This document shows positions 1 through 8,730 of a stretch of DNA of 64,000 nucleotides, piece after piece; position 1 is the first letter of the stretch; the number at the start of each line of letters is the position of its first letter. Below the pieces are notes generated by a model. It searched no databases, was not told the origin of the DNA, and saw nothing but the letters and a program-made list of their open reading frames with translations. Both the position numbers and the translations under genes were made by a program. Source of the stretch: Photobacterium damselae (lineage in GTDB: Bacteria; Pseudomonadota; Gammaproteobacteria; Enterobacterales; Vibrionaceae); NCBI RefSeq assembly GCF_003026815.1, contig NZ_PYOG01000001.1:434001-498000 (forward strand), given 5' to 3'.

Positions 1-173
1 ATGATCTCACCCAGTACATAGCCGGGTTATAAAGAAACATTCAATAACTTAGTTGCTATTGTTAACGGCATAGAGAAATCAAACTTTAGAAAAATTTTCA
101 ATCAAATCTCAAAATATTTAATTTTTAAAAATAGAAGAGAAATGAGAAAGGTGCAGACCCCCAAAAAAGTAAA

Positions 174-195
174 AGGCGGCAAATCATTGCCGCCT
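174..195 (-). terminator. Terminator downstream of flgKL
   Basis: A 9-bp perfect inverted repeat (AGGCGGCAA / TTGCCGCCT, loop of 4) lies about 45 bases beyond the flgL stop. On the minus strand it is followed by T-rich sequence, as expected for intrinsic termination of flgKL mRNA. The remaining bases to the left edge show no gene. Confidence 0.8.
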
Positions 196-238
196 CATTT
201 GAGTATTACTCTGCACTAAAATTTGAAACTTAATTAGA

Positions 239-1477
239 CTACAAATAATTAAACAGACTTAAATTTTTAGTCTGACTAAACGCAGCTTGTGAGGCTTGTA
301 GTGCCATAGCCTGCTGATTAAGATCCAACACCGCAGAGCTATAATCAAGATCTTCTAATCCGCCGTGCGCGGTATTAAGGGTAAGTTCAAAGTCGAGGTG
401 CTGCTCTTGTTGGCGTTCTACTTGCTTCATGATTGAACCAACCTCAGAACGCTGCTGGTTCATATGCACAAATCCGGCATCTAAATCATCAATAACACGT
501 TGCAGGTTTGCTTGCGCTTCTGGAGATGATGTTGGCGCATCTGCATAGGTAATTGCCGCTTGAATAGAGTCAAAAATATTAAAACTCTGTGCTGGCTGCA
601 AAGTAATGGTGTCACCATCTTGCATCTCAGCAAATTTTAAATTAAGCGTTGGATCTCCTGCCGTACTACCTGTGTATTCAATCCCTTTTTCCGGATCATA
701 AGGCTGATCTTTAACAACTTCAGTACCATCAATACTTAACGAGTAATTGGTCACTTTAACCGTTTCACCGTTAGGGCCTGCTGTTGTACCACCATCAGAA
801 AAAGAAACTTGAATCGCTTTGGCTTTTGAGAAATCTGAAATATCGGCACTCAATACATGTGCTTTAGAACCCTCCGTTAGCCCGGCAAAGTTTGGCCGAA
901 AATCACCATATGGGTTGGGAATGTCCATAAAGACCTGATCGCCTGGCAAACTGGTTTTGACGTTCATATTGCTATCAATCTGAGTTTGGCGTGACTGGCT
1001 ATCCCCTTGGTAGGTCATATAACCGTCTTTTTCAATAAAGGGCTTAGTGTCCATCTGATTGCCAGCAAAAATATAGTTACCCGCTTCATCTTTACTGTTG
1101 GCTAAACTCAGTAGGCCATCATACAAACTTTGCAGCTCATCTTTAAATGCTTTGCGATCGTTTGCTGCCATTGCCCCGTTTAACATTCCCAACACTTTCT
1201 GCTTGGTAACATCAAGGTTATCTTCCACACCAGCAATATTAGTCTCTAACACGCCTAAACGGTTATTTGCCAAAGTGATTGCATCTTTGTATTGCCCAAT
1301 TTGGGTCAGTTGCTGCTTGTAGTTCTGAATACTAATGGAAGAAACAGGATCATCACCCGATGTATCAACACGCTTTCCGGTTGCCAATTGATTATTGGTA
1401 TGACTCAATTGGGTTTGCTTGCGCATTAGGTTTGAAGTCAGATTATTGTATTGGCTTAAGGTTGAAATTCGGCTCAT
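239..1477 (-). CDS. flgL: Flagellar hook-filament junction protein FlgL (HAP3)
   Basis: FlgL sits between FlgK and the flagellin filament and is exported through the flagellar type III apparatus. The 412-residue product has the flagellin-like N-terminus (MSRISTLSQYNNL, with QLATGKRV near residue 34) and a C-terminal helix ending NLSLFNYL; both ends form the coiled-coil core shared with flagellins. It is longer than the enteric protein (about 317 aa), as in other vibrios, the extra length lying in the middle domain. The start is 13 bases after flgK ends, so the two are cotranscribed, and a terminator follows. No signal peptide is present, as expected. Confidence 0.96.
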   Translation of the reverse strand: MSRISTLSQYNNLTSNLMRKQTQLSHTNNQLATGKRVDTSGDDPVSSISIQNYKQQLTQIGQYKDAITLANNRLGVLETNIAGVEDNLDVTKQKVLGMLNGAMAANDRKAFKDELQSLYDGLLSLANSKDEAGNYIFAGNQMDTKPFIEKDGYMTYQGDSQSRQTQIDSNMNVKTSLPGDQVFMDIPNPYGDFRPNFAGLTEGSKAHVLSADISDFSKAKAIQVSFSDGGTTAGPNGETVKVTNYSLSIDGTEVVKDQPYDPEKGIEYTGSTAGDPTLNLKFAEMQDGDTITLQPAQSFNIFDSIQAAITYADAPTSSPEAQANLQRVIDDLDAGFVHMNQQRSEVGSIMKQVERQQEQHLDFELTLNTAHGGLEDLDYSSAVLDLNQQAMALQASQAAFSQTKNLSLFNYL

Positions 1478-1490
1478 CGGTCATCACTCC

Positions 1491-3479
1491 CTATACCGCA
1501 CGCATTAAAGTATCAAAGGTCTCTTTAGCCACCGACATAATACGAGAGGAAGCCATATAAGACTGTTGGAATTTCATCAAGTTAGCCGCTTCTTCATCAA
1601 GGTTGACCCCAGATAAATTAGATACTCGCTCGCTCGCGGCATCAAAATCCAACTGTGTCACTTCTGCGGTTTGATCAGCGTTTTTCTTTGCCATACCAAT
1701 ATCGGTAGAAAGCTTTTGGAACAGATCGATAACACTTGATTTACCATTATTCATCGACTTTTGAGCTTGAACTTGCTGCATCGCTAAGAAGTTACCATTG
1801 CCCCCCGTTGCTTGGGCTCGACCTAAATTCAATTGGAAACTGTCACCAGCTAAGGCACCAGCTTGCAATGCTAGCCCAGATAGATCGCCCGCATCGGTTT
1901 TCACCGTTAAGTTTTGAGGTTTAGCGCTATCGTAACCAAGTTCGGTCACTTCACTGCCTTTATCATCAATCAGAGTCATCGGTTGACCCGTTGCTTGATT
2001 AATCAGAGAAATTTTATTGCCACTGTTATTAACTTTAAGTTCATAGACACCGGCTAATGCATCAGACAATTGCGGCACCGTTTTAATAACAGACGCACTG
2101 CCTTGATTAGCTTGATGAGGCATAACGGCAAGTTGAGAGTGACCCGCAAGCTTTTTCGGATCGCTCATTTCTACCGCCATATTGGCCGCACCATCTCGTA
2201 CAGGACGAATTAAAATGGATTCACTTTGTCCTGCGGTTGGCGTCGAAAAGGCTTTTTCAATATTGATCGAAAAGCCATCGACAGAGAGCGATTGTTTCTG
2301 TGAGGTATCTGAGATTGTCGTCTGTTTTCCGTCTTGATCAGTCACGGTGTAATTGTAGTTTGTCCCATCAAAATTCATATCTAGCTGATAGTCACCAGTT
2401 TTTAACTGATTAACATCATCAATACTCACTTGAATCTCAGCATTACTGCCTAATGGCTTAATTGCCCGCTGCTGCATCGCACTGACACTGTTTACATCGC
2501 TAAATAGCAATGCACCTTGCTCTCCGTTTAAATCCACACCTTGTTGCTGCAGATCGTTAATTTGTTTGGAGAAACCAATTGCCATTCGCCCCATTTCATC
2601 CAGACTTTTATCAATCACATTGTCTCGAATATCCAGTAATGAACCTAAGCTGCCGCCAATGCCATCGCTTTTAATTTCTTTGGCACTATTGCCTGTTACC
2701 AATGCGATTTGCTGGGTTTGAGTATCTGGCTTACCGTTAACTAGTTTTAATTTTGCTGAAGTAACGCCTGACACCAAGGTATCACCACTTCCGATGATCA
2801 CTGTATTGGCTAAACTGCCTTTATCGGCTAACACGGTCACTTTGGTGTATTTGGCAAGTTCGTTGATCAGTGAGCGCTGTTTATCAAATAGATCGTTTGA
2901 TTTGCCGCTTGCCGCCTGTTCTTGCAAGCTGGTATTCACCGCGGCAAGTTCTTGCCCTAAGGTATTAATGCGCTCCAATGATACGCCGATTTGATCGGTC
3001 ACATCTTGGTGCATATTGGTCAACGTTTGATGGCTAGTTTGAAAACTTTGAGCGGTTTGTTTCGCTTGTTCTAATACCGTTTGGCGCGCACCAAGATCGT
3101 TAGGATGATCAGATAAAGATCGCACCGAATTATAAAAATCGTTCATACTGTTTACGGTATTTACGGCACTTTTCGACGTAAAATCATCCAACATCATCAT
3201 ATTTTGCTGACGAACATTAGCTTCTTCTAGGTGGGTAGTCGACAAGGTCAGCTCTCGAGCGGCAAATTGATCGTAAGCACGAGAAACATTATCGATATAA
3301 GCTCCTGTGCCGTAATAATTACTGCCATTGTAGAAAGCATCATCGGCTTTTTGTTCAACAACCTGGCGACTGTATCCCGGTGTGTTGACGTTACTTATAT
3401 TGTGACTTGCAACATCCAATTGCTTCTGCGAAGTACGCAGGCCACTCATACCAATTTGCATTAAATCCAGAGCCATCAT
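1491..3479 (-). CDS. flgK: Flagellar hook-associated protein FlgK (HAP1)
   Basis: FlgK is the first junction protein on the hook. The 662-aa product begins with the rod/hook family signature (LDLMQIGMSGLRTSQKQLDVASHNISNVNTPGYS region, residues 4-38) and ends with the matching C-terminal helix (NLMKFQQSYMASSRIM). Two consecutive ATG codons occur; AGGA lies 6-9 bases upstream, so either could start. The gene is the first of the flgKL unit, with a sigma-54-like site about 30 bases upstream, consistent with class III FlrC/sigma-54 control known in V. cholerae. Confidence 0.96.
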   Translation of the reverse strand: MMALDLMQIGMSGLRTSQKQLDVASHNISNVNTPGYSRQVVEQKADDAFYNGSNYYGTGAYIDNVSRAYDQFAARELTLSTTHLEEANVRQQNMMMLDDFTSKSAVNTVNSMNDFYNSVRSLSDHPNDLGARQTVLEQAKQTAQSFQTSHQTLTNMHQDVTDQIGVSLERINTLGQELAAVNTSLQEQAASGKSNDLFDKQRSLINELAKYTKVTVLADKGSLANTVIIGSGDTLVSGVTSAKLKLVNGKPDTQTQQIALVTGNSAKEIKSDGIGGSLGSLLDIRDNVIDKSLDEMGRMAIGFSKQINDLQQQGVDLNGEQGALLFSDVNSVSAMQQRAIKPLGSNAEIQVSIDDVNQLKTGDYQLDMNFDGTNYNYTVTDQDGKQTTISDTSQKQSLSVDGFSINIEKAFSTPTAGQSESILIRPVRDGAANMAVEMSDPKKLAGHSQLAVMPHQANQGSASVIKTVPQLSDALAGVYELKVNNSGNKISLINQATGQPMTLIDDKGSEVTELGYDSAKPQNLTVKTDAGDLSGLALQAGALAGDSFQLNLGRAQATGGNGNFLAMQQVQAQKSMNNGKSSVIDLFQKLSTDIGMAKKNADQTAEVTQLDFDAASERVSNLSGVNLDEEAANLMKFQQSYMASSRIMSVAKETFDTLMRAV

Positions 3480-3498
3480 TTTATCCTAACCATAAACG

Positions 3499-3516
3499 AT
3501 GGCACCATCTTTGCAA
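3499..3516 (+). promoter_or_regulatory. Candidate sigma-54 site pointing away from flgK
   Basis: TGGCAC-N5-TTGCA matches the -24/-12 consensus with exact GG-N10-GC spacing on the plus strand, though no flagellar gene starts in that direction. It shares the palindrome TTGCAA with the minus-strand flgK site. The only gene downstream is the small ORF at 3734, beyond a hairpin at 3557-3586. It may be a chance match. Confidence 0.4.
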
Positions 3517-3529
3517 GAAACATACCCAA
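3511..3529 (-). promoter_or_regulatory. Sigma-54 promoter of flgKL
   Basis: The minus strand reads TGGGTATGTTTCTTGCAA, with GG-N10-GC spacing and a perfect TTGCA -12 element. The predicted start of transcription is about 20 bases before the flgK ATG. The -24 half is imperfect (TGGGTATG against TGGCACG), but the position and the known sigma-54 control of flgKL in vibrios support it. Confidence 0.6.
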
Positions 3530-3556
3530 AGTTAGCCACAAAGACCGCTCATAGAA

Positions 3557-3586
3557 AAAAGAAGGCGCTAATAGCCACCTTCTTTT
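3557..3586 (-). terminator. Terminator after flgFGHIJ
   Basis: A 9-bp inverted repeat (AAAAGAAGG / CCTTCTTTT), extended by an inner GCT/AGC pairing, is followed by T-rich sequence on the minus strand. It lies between flgJ and the flgKL promoter and would separate the two units. It is A/T-flanked on both sides and may act in both directions. Confidence 0.55.
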
Positions 3587-3733
3587 ATGAGCATCACAGA
3601 TTCAATAAAGATACAAAGACACATAGCGATAAAAAATAGCAGCAAAAAATCGTAGTTATTTATTGGGTTTTATTTATAATTCATTCGATATTGCTGAATT
3701 TATTTTGATACAAAAATGAAAGGATAATCGGTT

Positions 3734-3922
3734 ATGAACTTACTGATGACAGGCTTAATTGGCTATGCGCTCAAAGAAGTTGTTATGCCACTGATCACTG
3801 GTGAAGATAATGAATCAGATAACAGCAACCAGCAGGTATCAGATAAAGAAGTGGATAATGCGCTGTTTGAAAGTAACGATCTGGTCAAACTGGTCTCTAA
3901 TATTGTCGATATCGTAGTATAA
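3734..3922 (+). CDS. Small hypothetical protein between flgK and flgJ
   Basis: This is a 62-aa ORF in antiparallel orientation to the flagellar genes. AAAGGA lies 9 bases before its ATG, and a TATAAT is present at 3675-3680. The product has a hydrophobic N-terminus (MNLLMTGLIGYALKEVV), an acidic Asn/Ser/Asp-rich centre and a hydrophobic C-terminus (LVKLVSNIVDIVV). It has no cleavable signal peptide or recognised family. A short hairpin with TTTTT (3977-3994) follows and overlaps the end of flgJ. The ribosome binding site and codon pattern favour a real gene; function is unknown. Confidence 0.6.
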   Translation: MNLLMTGLIGYALKEVVMPLITGEDNESDNSNQQVSDKEVDNALFESNDLVKLVSNIVDIVV

Positions 3923-3978
3923 GAGTTGTATCCAACGAGTGCATTTATCGATAGTTACATCCCCATCTATAGTAATCT

Positions 3979-4995
3979 CTACCATAGAGTTTTTACTTTG
4001 TTCATTACTGCTAAAACTTTTTGACTGTAGTTAGGATCGGTCGCATAACCAGCATTGTGGATCTCTTTAACAAAACGACTCGGATCGGTCGTGTGCTTTA
4101 GTGCCGTTCCATAACGAGGGTTTTGCTTTAAGAACTGAACAAAATCATCAAAACTTTCTTGATAGGAATGATACGAACGAAACGCAGCATTTTCTTGCAC
4201 CGCGATACCGTTATGATATTCCAGTGTTCGGGTGGCAACTTTATTCCCCCCCCAACGAGGATCGGCTTTTATATTAAATAAGTTGTGGCTCGATCCTGCC
4301 GCATTTTGAATCACCTTTTTGCCCCATCCTGTTTCCAATGCCGCTTGAGCAATCAACATAGCCGGATCCACACCCAATGCTCGACTGGCTTTAAACGCAT
4401 AGGGCTTCATGTGTGCAACAAACCCTTCTGGTGAATCAAATCGACCTGGCTCTGGCTGGGTTTTTACCCTATCTGTCATGTCACTTAACTGACCTACACC
4501 GTCTGGAGTCGCTGCGGTTTTAGCTTGTTCTGCACTTTTAGGTTCGATATCGTATTTATCTTGATATAACTTTGCCCGCTCATCAGCCGATAAATAATAA
4601 GATTCACTCGGCTGAGAGATAGGTCTAACGGCAAATTTATCGACTGGCAACGTTTTGCCGCTCAGGCTGTTGTCGCTCTCACCACCAAGCTGTTTCACAA
4701 TCATATCGGCTAAGCCTAAATTGCCTTGAGTGCTCAACTCAGAAGCCATTTGTTCATCGCGCATCTGTTGAAAAAACTTAGTGTTATTACTGCTCATTAA
4801 ATCTGATTCAAACGCAGAGTTAGCATTACGCATCGATTTAAACAGCATTTGGGTAAACAGCGATTCAAACTGTTGTGCCGCCTGACGCAATGATCCCTCT
4901 TTGTCCTTACCAATTCCTGCTCGAAGCCGATCTAGGTTTGTGAGGTCATTAATAAATCCAGGTTCAATTTGCTTCATTTGGCACAATCCATCCAA
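3979..4995 (-). CDS. flgJ: Flagellar rod-assembly protein / peptidoglycan hydrolase FlgJ
   Basis: FlgJ caps the growing rod and locally opens the cell wall. The N-terminal half (about residues 25-110) matches the rod-binding domain (QQFESLFTQMLFKSMRNAN). The C-terminal half is a family-73 glucosaminidase with catalytic Glu221 in ALETGWGKK, then SSHNLFNIKADPRW. The first ATG is directly after the flgI stop with no clear Shine-Dalgarno; a second ATG at 4977 (MKQIEPGF) is equally possible. Translation is probably coupled to flgI. It is the last gene of flgFGHIJ. Confidence 0.95.
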   Translation of the reverse strand: MDGLCQMKQIEPGFINDLTNLDRLRAGIGKDKEGSLRQAAQQFESLFTQMLFKSMRNANSAFESDLMSSNNTKFFQQMRDEQMASELSTQGNLGLADMIVKQLGGESDNSLSGKTLPVDKFAVRPISQPSESYYLSADERAKLYQDKYDIEPKSAEQAKTAATPDGVGQLSDMTDRVKTQPEPGRFDSPEGFVAHMKPYAFKASRALGVDPAMLIAQAALETGWGKKVIQNAAGSSHNLFNIKADPRWGGNKVATRTLEYHNGIAVQENAAFRSYHSYQESFDDFVQFLKQNPRYGTALKHTTDPSRFVKEIHNAGYATDPNYSQKVLAVMNKVKTLW

Positions 4996-6081
4996 TTAAA
5001 TAATGATCAGCTGACCTTCAATGGCCCCTGCTTGTTTCAAAGCCTGTAAAATAGCCATCACATCAGAAGGCCCAGCCCCAACTTGATTCACTGCACGAAC
5101 CAGATCATCAAGAGTCACGCCCGGTTGGAACACAAACATGCGAGCATTTTTCTCTGTCACATTAATATCTGAGTTTGGCGTTACAACTGTCTGTCCTTGT
5201 GAAAACGCATTAGGCTGGCTAACTTGAGCATTTTCTTTAATGGTTACTGTCATGCCGCCATGAGTAATAGCCGCCGGTTTTAATCGCACATGTTGCCCAA
5301 CTACAATCGTTCCTGTTCGTGAGTTCACAATAATTTTTGCTGCACTATCTGCAGTTTCAAACTCAAGATTTTCAATGGTAGAAAGAAAAGCAACACGTTG
5401 ACTCACATCACGAGGAGCACGAACTCGAATGGATGTTGCATCTATTGCCGATGCCATATCAGGGCCTAAAAATTGATTAACCGCATCTGCCATACGCTGT
5501 GCTGTCGTAAAGTCCGAATCAAAGAGATTAAAGGTTAGATAATCTCCCCGGCCAAATGGGCTCGCAATCTCTTGTTCAACTGTTGCTCCATTTGAAATAC
5601 GACCTACAGTTGGCGTATTTGACACGATTTTAGAACCATCAGCACCTTCGATACTAAAACCACCGACCACCAGCGTTCCTTGCGCAACCGCATAAATTTT
5701 ACCGTCCAAACCTTTTAGAAATGTTTGAAGTAAGGTACCTCCATGTAAGCTTTTTGCCGAACCAATAGAGGAGACCGTAATATCTACATGCTGACCTTGT
5801 TTGGCAAAGGCTGGCAGCGTCGCATTCACCACCACCGCGGCCACATTTTTTGTTTTCGGTTTAGTACCAGGAGGCAGTTGGATACCAAAATTTTTCAACA
5901 TGGTATTAAAGCTTTGGTCGGTAAATGGCGTGGTTTCACCCGATCCAGCAAGACCAACAACCAAACCATAACCAATCAGCTGGTTACTACGAACCCCGGC
6001 CACTTCCGATACATCTTTAATGCGAGCGGCAAAGGTAGGCAGTGCCAATAACAAACTTAAAGTGAATACAAACAAGCGCAT
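4996..6081 (-). CDS. flgI: Flagellar P-ring protein FlgI
   Basis: FlgI is the periplasmic subunit of the P-ring, which acts as a bearing around the rod in the peptidoglycan layer. I place the start at 6081: AGGGTG precedes this ATG, it begins a clean Sec signal peptide ([19 protein letters not shown]), and the mature protein opens with [20 protein letters not shown], the family N-terminus. An in-frame ATG at 6129 overlaps the flgH stop but would bury the signal peptide behind 16 residues. The 361-aa length fits the family. Confidence 0.95.
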   Translation of the reverse strand: MRLFVFTLSLLLALPTFAARIKDVSEVAGVRSNQLIGYGLVVGLAGSGETTPFTDQSFNTMLKNFGIQLPPGTKPKTKNVAAVVVNATLPAFAKQGQHVDITVSSIGSAKSLHGGTLLQTFLKGLDGKIYAVAQGTLVVGGFSIEGADGSKIVSNTPTVGRISNGATVEQEIASPFGRGDYLTFNLFDSDFTTAQRMADAVNQFLGPDMASAIDATSIRVRAPRDVSQRVAFLSTIENLEFETADSAAKIIVNSRTGTIVVGQHVRLKPAAITHGGMTVTIKENAQVSQPNAFSQGQTVVTPNSDINVTEKNARMFVFQPGVTLDDLVRAVNQVGAGPSDVMAILQALKQAGAIEGQLIII

Positions 6082-6128
6082 AAGCACCCTACTTTTTGAC
6101 TGAGATAAATAAGCGATATTAAGTACCA

Positions 6129-6908
6129 TTAAAACGCCACATTAAAGAATCGAGAGAGCCAGTTCTGATCTTGTACATCTTGGCGATCACCAGTACCTGA
6201 ATACTGAATACGCGCATTCGAAATTCGAGTCGATGGGATAGTATTGTCTTGGCTAATATCGTCTGGGCGAATATGGCCACTCACACGAATAAACTCATCA
6301 CCAGAATTTAATGTTAACCATTTTTCACCGCGAATAACCAAATTGCCATTAGCAAGAATATCAATCACTTCTACCGAAATAGAACCTTTAATACTGTTAC
6401 TTTGATCGGCTGTACTAGAGCCAGAAAAAGTATTGTCGTTAGAAAAATCATAAGACAAACTGTAGTCATGAATCGTAACGGGTTTACCACCCAAAGCGAT
6501 TGGCTTCATATTCATATCCGCTGACTTATCGAGCTCTGAAGTGGCGCTCTTTTTTGCTGCCGTTTTTTCTTCCAATAAGATAGTAACAATATCGCCAATG
6601 CTGTGTGGACGCGTATCGTCATACAGATCTTGAACATGAGTCTGATTAAATAGAGAGCCCGTTGCTGCGACATAGTGCTCTGCAGGTACTGGAGGACGGA
6701 CCGGGCCCCAAGCGGGATCGCCAGCGACAGGATCTTCTCGGTGACGAAGTTTATCTATTAACCCTTTTGACTCACTTTGATCCCCTTCAACCGCATCAAC
6801 CGTTGTGGTTCCTTTTTCAATATCAGATTGAGGAACGTCAGGTGTAGACGCACAACCAACAAGCTGTAACAAACCCAGTAATAGCAAGCCAGCAATGGGA
6901 GATTTCAT
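6129..6908 (-). CDS. flgH: Flagellar L-ring lipoprotein FlgH
   Basis: FlgH forms the outer-membrane L-ring. The 259-aa product has a lipoprotein signal peptide with lipobox LVGC (Cys19) and the family core (residues about 90-259), including [20 protein letters not shown] and [23 protein letters not shown]. The acidic linker after the lipobox (residues 20-60) is longer than in enterics. It lies 11 bases after flgG and overlaps the upstream in-frame ATG of flgI, so it belongs to flgFGHIJ. Confidence 0.96.
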   Translation of the reverse strand: MKSPIAGLLLLGLLQLVGCASTPDVPQSDIEKGTTTVDAVEGDQSESKGLIDKLRHREDPVAGDPAWGPVRPPVPAEHYVAATGSLFNQTHVQDLYDDTRPHSIGDIVTILLEEKTAAKKSATSELDKSADMNMKPIALGGKPVTIHDYSLSYDFSNDNTFSGSSTADQSNSIKGSISVEVIDILANGNLVIRGEKWLTLNSGDEFIRVSGHIRPDDISQDNTIPSTRISNARIQYSGTGDRQDVQDQNWLSRFFNVAF

Positions 6909-6919
6909 TGGTAATAACC

Positions 6920-7708
6920 TTATAGCTGTTGATTCACGTAACTCAGCATCTGATCAACGGTCGAAATGACTTTAGAGTTCATCTCATAAACACGCTGCGC
7001 TTCGATCATATTCACCAGTTCTTCAGTCACATTAACGTTAGAGGTTTCTAGCATTGATTGACGAATCGTCCCCAAACCATCTAAGCCTGGAGTGCCTTCT
7101 TGAGCGTCACCACTAGCACCAGTTGGTAAAAATAGGTTCTGACCAATCGGCTCAAGACCTCCTGGGTTAATAAAATCAACGGTTGTTAGCTGACCGAGTA
7201 CTTGGTTTTCTTGCTGGCCACGAATACGAGCTGAAACTTCACCATCCGTTCCGACAGTAATACCCACCGCATCTTCTGGTACCACAATTTCAGGTTGCAC
7301 AACATAACCAGAACCAGTTGTAACTAATTGGCCTTCAGCGTTAATGGTAAACTGACCATTTCGGGTATATCCCATGTTGCCATCAGGAAGTAGGATCTGG
7401 AAAAAACCATCCCCTTCAATCATCATATCCATGGCATTATTTGTGGTTTGGGTATTACCTTGAGTGAAAACTTTCTGGGTTGCGACCACTTTAGAGCCCG
7501 CACCTAACATCAAGCCGGTTGGCAGGGTTGAATCTTGAGTCGCTTGGCCACCCGGCTGGTTAATATTTTGGTAAAACAGATCTTCAAAAACCGCTCGCCC
7601 TTTTTTAAAACCAACGGTTGAGGCGTTAGCTAAGTTATTTGAAATAGTCGAAATATTGGTTTGTTGAGCGTCAAGCCCTGTTTTACTGACCCATAATGCA
7701 GGATGCAT
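6920..7708 (-). CDS. flgG: Flagellar distal rod protein FlgG
   Basis: FlgG is the major distal rod subunit. The 262-aa product carries the N-terminal rod signature ([19 protein letters not shown], residues 15-33) and the C-terminal helix [21 protein letters not shown]. Length equals that of enteric FlgG. It is exported by the flagellar type III system and needs no signal peptide. It is the second gene of the flgF unit, 16 bases after flgF. Confidence 0.97.
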   Translation of the reverse strand: MHPALWVSKTGLDAQQTNISTISNNLANASTVGFKKGRAVFEDLFYQNINQPGGQATQDSTLPTGLMLGAGSKVVATQKVFTQGNTQTTNNAMDMMIEGDGFFQILLPDGNMGYTRNGQFTINAEGQLVTTGSGYVVQPEIVVPEDAVGITVGTDGEVSARIRGQQENQVLGQLTTVDFINPGGLEPIGQNLFLPTGASGDAQEGTPGLDGLGTIRQSMLETSNVNVTEELVNMIEAQRVYEMNSKVISTVDQMLSYVNQQL

Positions 7709-7724
7709 GGTGATTTCCTTTTAA

Positions 7725-8474
7725 TTAGCTAATACGCATCAACGAAGACGAGGATTTATCCATCTCTTCTGCGGTTTTCATTAACTTAACTTGCATTTCA
7801 AAGTGGCGTTGGAGATCGATAAGCGCGGTCATCTCACCCACAGCATTTACGTTACTGCCTTCTAACGTGCCATTAAGCAAACGAATACTAGCATCGGCCT
7901 GCTGTGGCTCTTGCCCACCTTTAAACTTAAATAAACCATCAGCATCTTTAAATAGCTGATGATTATCTGTTTTAACCAGCTTGATACGATCAATTTGTGC
8001 CATCGCTTCGGGTGGTGCACCCTGAGGAAGTACAGAAATGGTACCATCACGGCCAATTTCAATTTTACTGATAGGCAGAGGGATAAAAATCGGAGAATCA
8101 TTTTGCCCGAGCACCAGTTGGCCATTACTGTTTTGAAGCATGCCTGTCTGGTCGATCTTTAAATGACCCGCGCGAGTATAAGCTTCATTACCCGAGGCAT
8201 CTTGTACAGCTAGCCAACCATCACCTTCAACGGCAACATCCAGATCTCGTCCAGTGGTAATAACCGAGCCTTGAGTAAAGTTATATCCCGGACGCTCAGC
8301 CATGGTAAAAACACGATCGGGGACACCTTCACCATAAGCTTGCATACTACGAGCTTGCTCTAAATCGGCACGAAAACCCGTGGTACTTACGTTAGCGAGG
8401 TTGTTAGCACGAACTTGTAACCCAAGCATATCTTGTTGGGCACCATTCATCGCTAAATATAGAGCGCGATCCAT
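7725..8474 (-). CDS. flgF: Flagellar proximal rod protein FlgF
   Basis: FlgF is a proximal rod subunit. The 249-aa product begins MDRALYLAMNGAQQDMLGLQ and has the rod motif ANNLANVSTTGFR (residues 23-35), with the paired C-terminal helix MTALIDLQRHFEMQVKLMK. It is the first gene of flgFGHIJ: a sigma-54 site lies about 45 bases upstream and a strong terminator separates it from flgE. Confidence 0.96.
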   Translation of the reverse strand: MDRALYLAMNGAQQDMLGLQVRANNLANVSTTGFRADLEQARSMQAYGEGVPDRVFTMAERPGYNFTQGSVITTGRDLDVAVEGDGWLAVQDASGNEAYTRAGHLKIDQTGMLQNSNGQLVLGQNDSPIFIPLPISKIEIGRDGTISVLPQGAPPEAMAQIDRIKLVKTDNHQLFKDADGLFKFKGGQEPQQADASIRLLNGTLEGSNVNAVGEMTALIDLQRHFEMQVKLMKTAEEMDKSSSSLMRIS

Positions 8475-8518
8475 GTTTGACTCTCTTTCAATCCAATCAT
8501 CTGCAATGGCTCAGATTA

Positions 8519-8535
8519 AGCAAAAATCATTCCAT
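8519..8535 (-). promoter_or_regulatory. Sigma-54 promoter of flgFGHIJ
   Basis: The minus strand reads ATGGAATGATTTTTGCT, with GG-N10-GC spacing and a TTTGCT -12 element. It lies in the flgE-flgF gap, 45-61 bases before the flgF start. In V. cholerae flgFGHIJ is a separate sigma-54/FlrC-dependent operon, which agrees. Confidence 0.75.
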
Positions 8536-8644
8536 ATAATAAAACTTAAAAAGAAATGGCTTAACTATCTAAAATGATTAAGAAAGAGATCTCAAAATCG
8601 GTGTAAATTCACCGTCAATAAATTGAATCTATACGAGGAAAAAA

Positions 8645-8699
8645 ATTGCCGCCTCTTTAATCGAACAAGTAATATCTCGTGATTAAAGTCAGCGGCAAT
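8645..8699 (-). terminator. Long terminator hairpin after flgBCDE
   Basis: ATTGCCGC (8645-8652) pairs with GCGGCAAT (8692-8699), with a further inner pairing TTTAATC/GATTAAA. Seven T residues follow on the minus strand. It ends the flgBCDE transcript 32 bases after the flgE stop and insulates the flgF promoter. Confidence 0.85.
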
Positions 8700-8730
8700 G
8701 ATAAGCAGTTGATGAATACTATTGAAGCAA

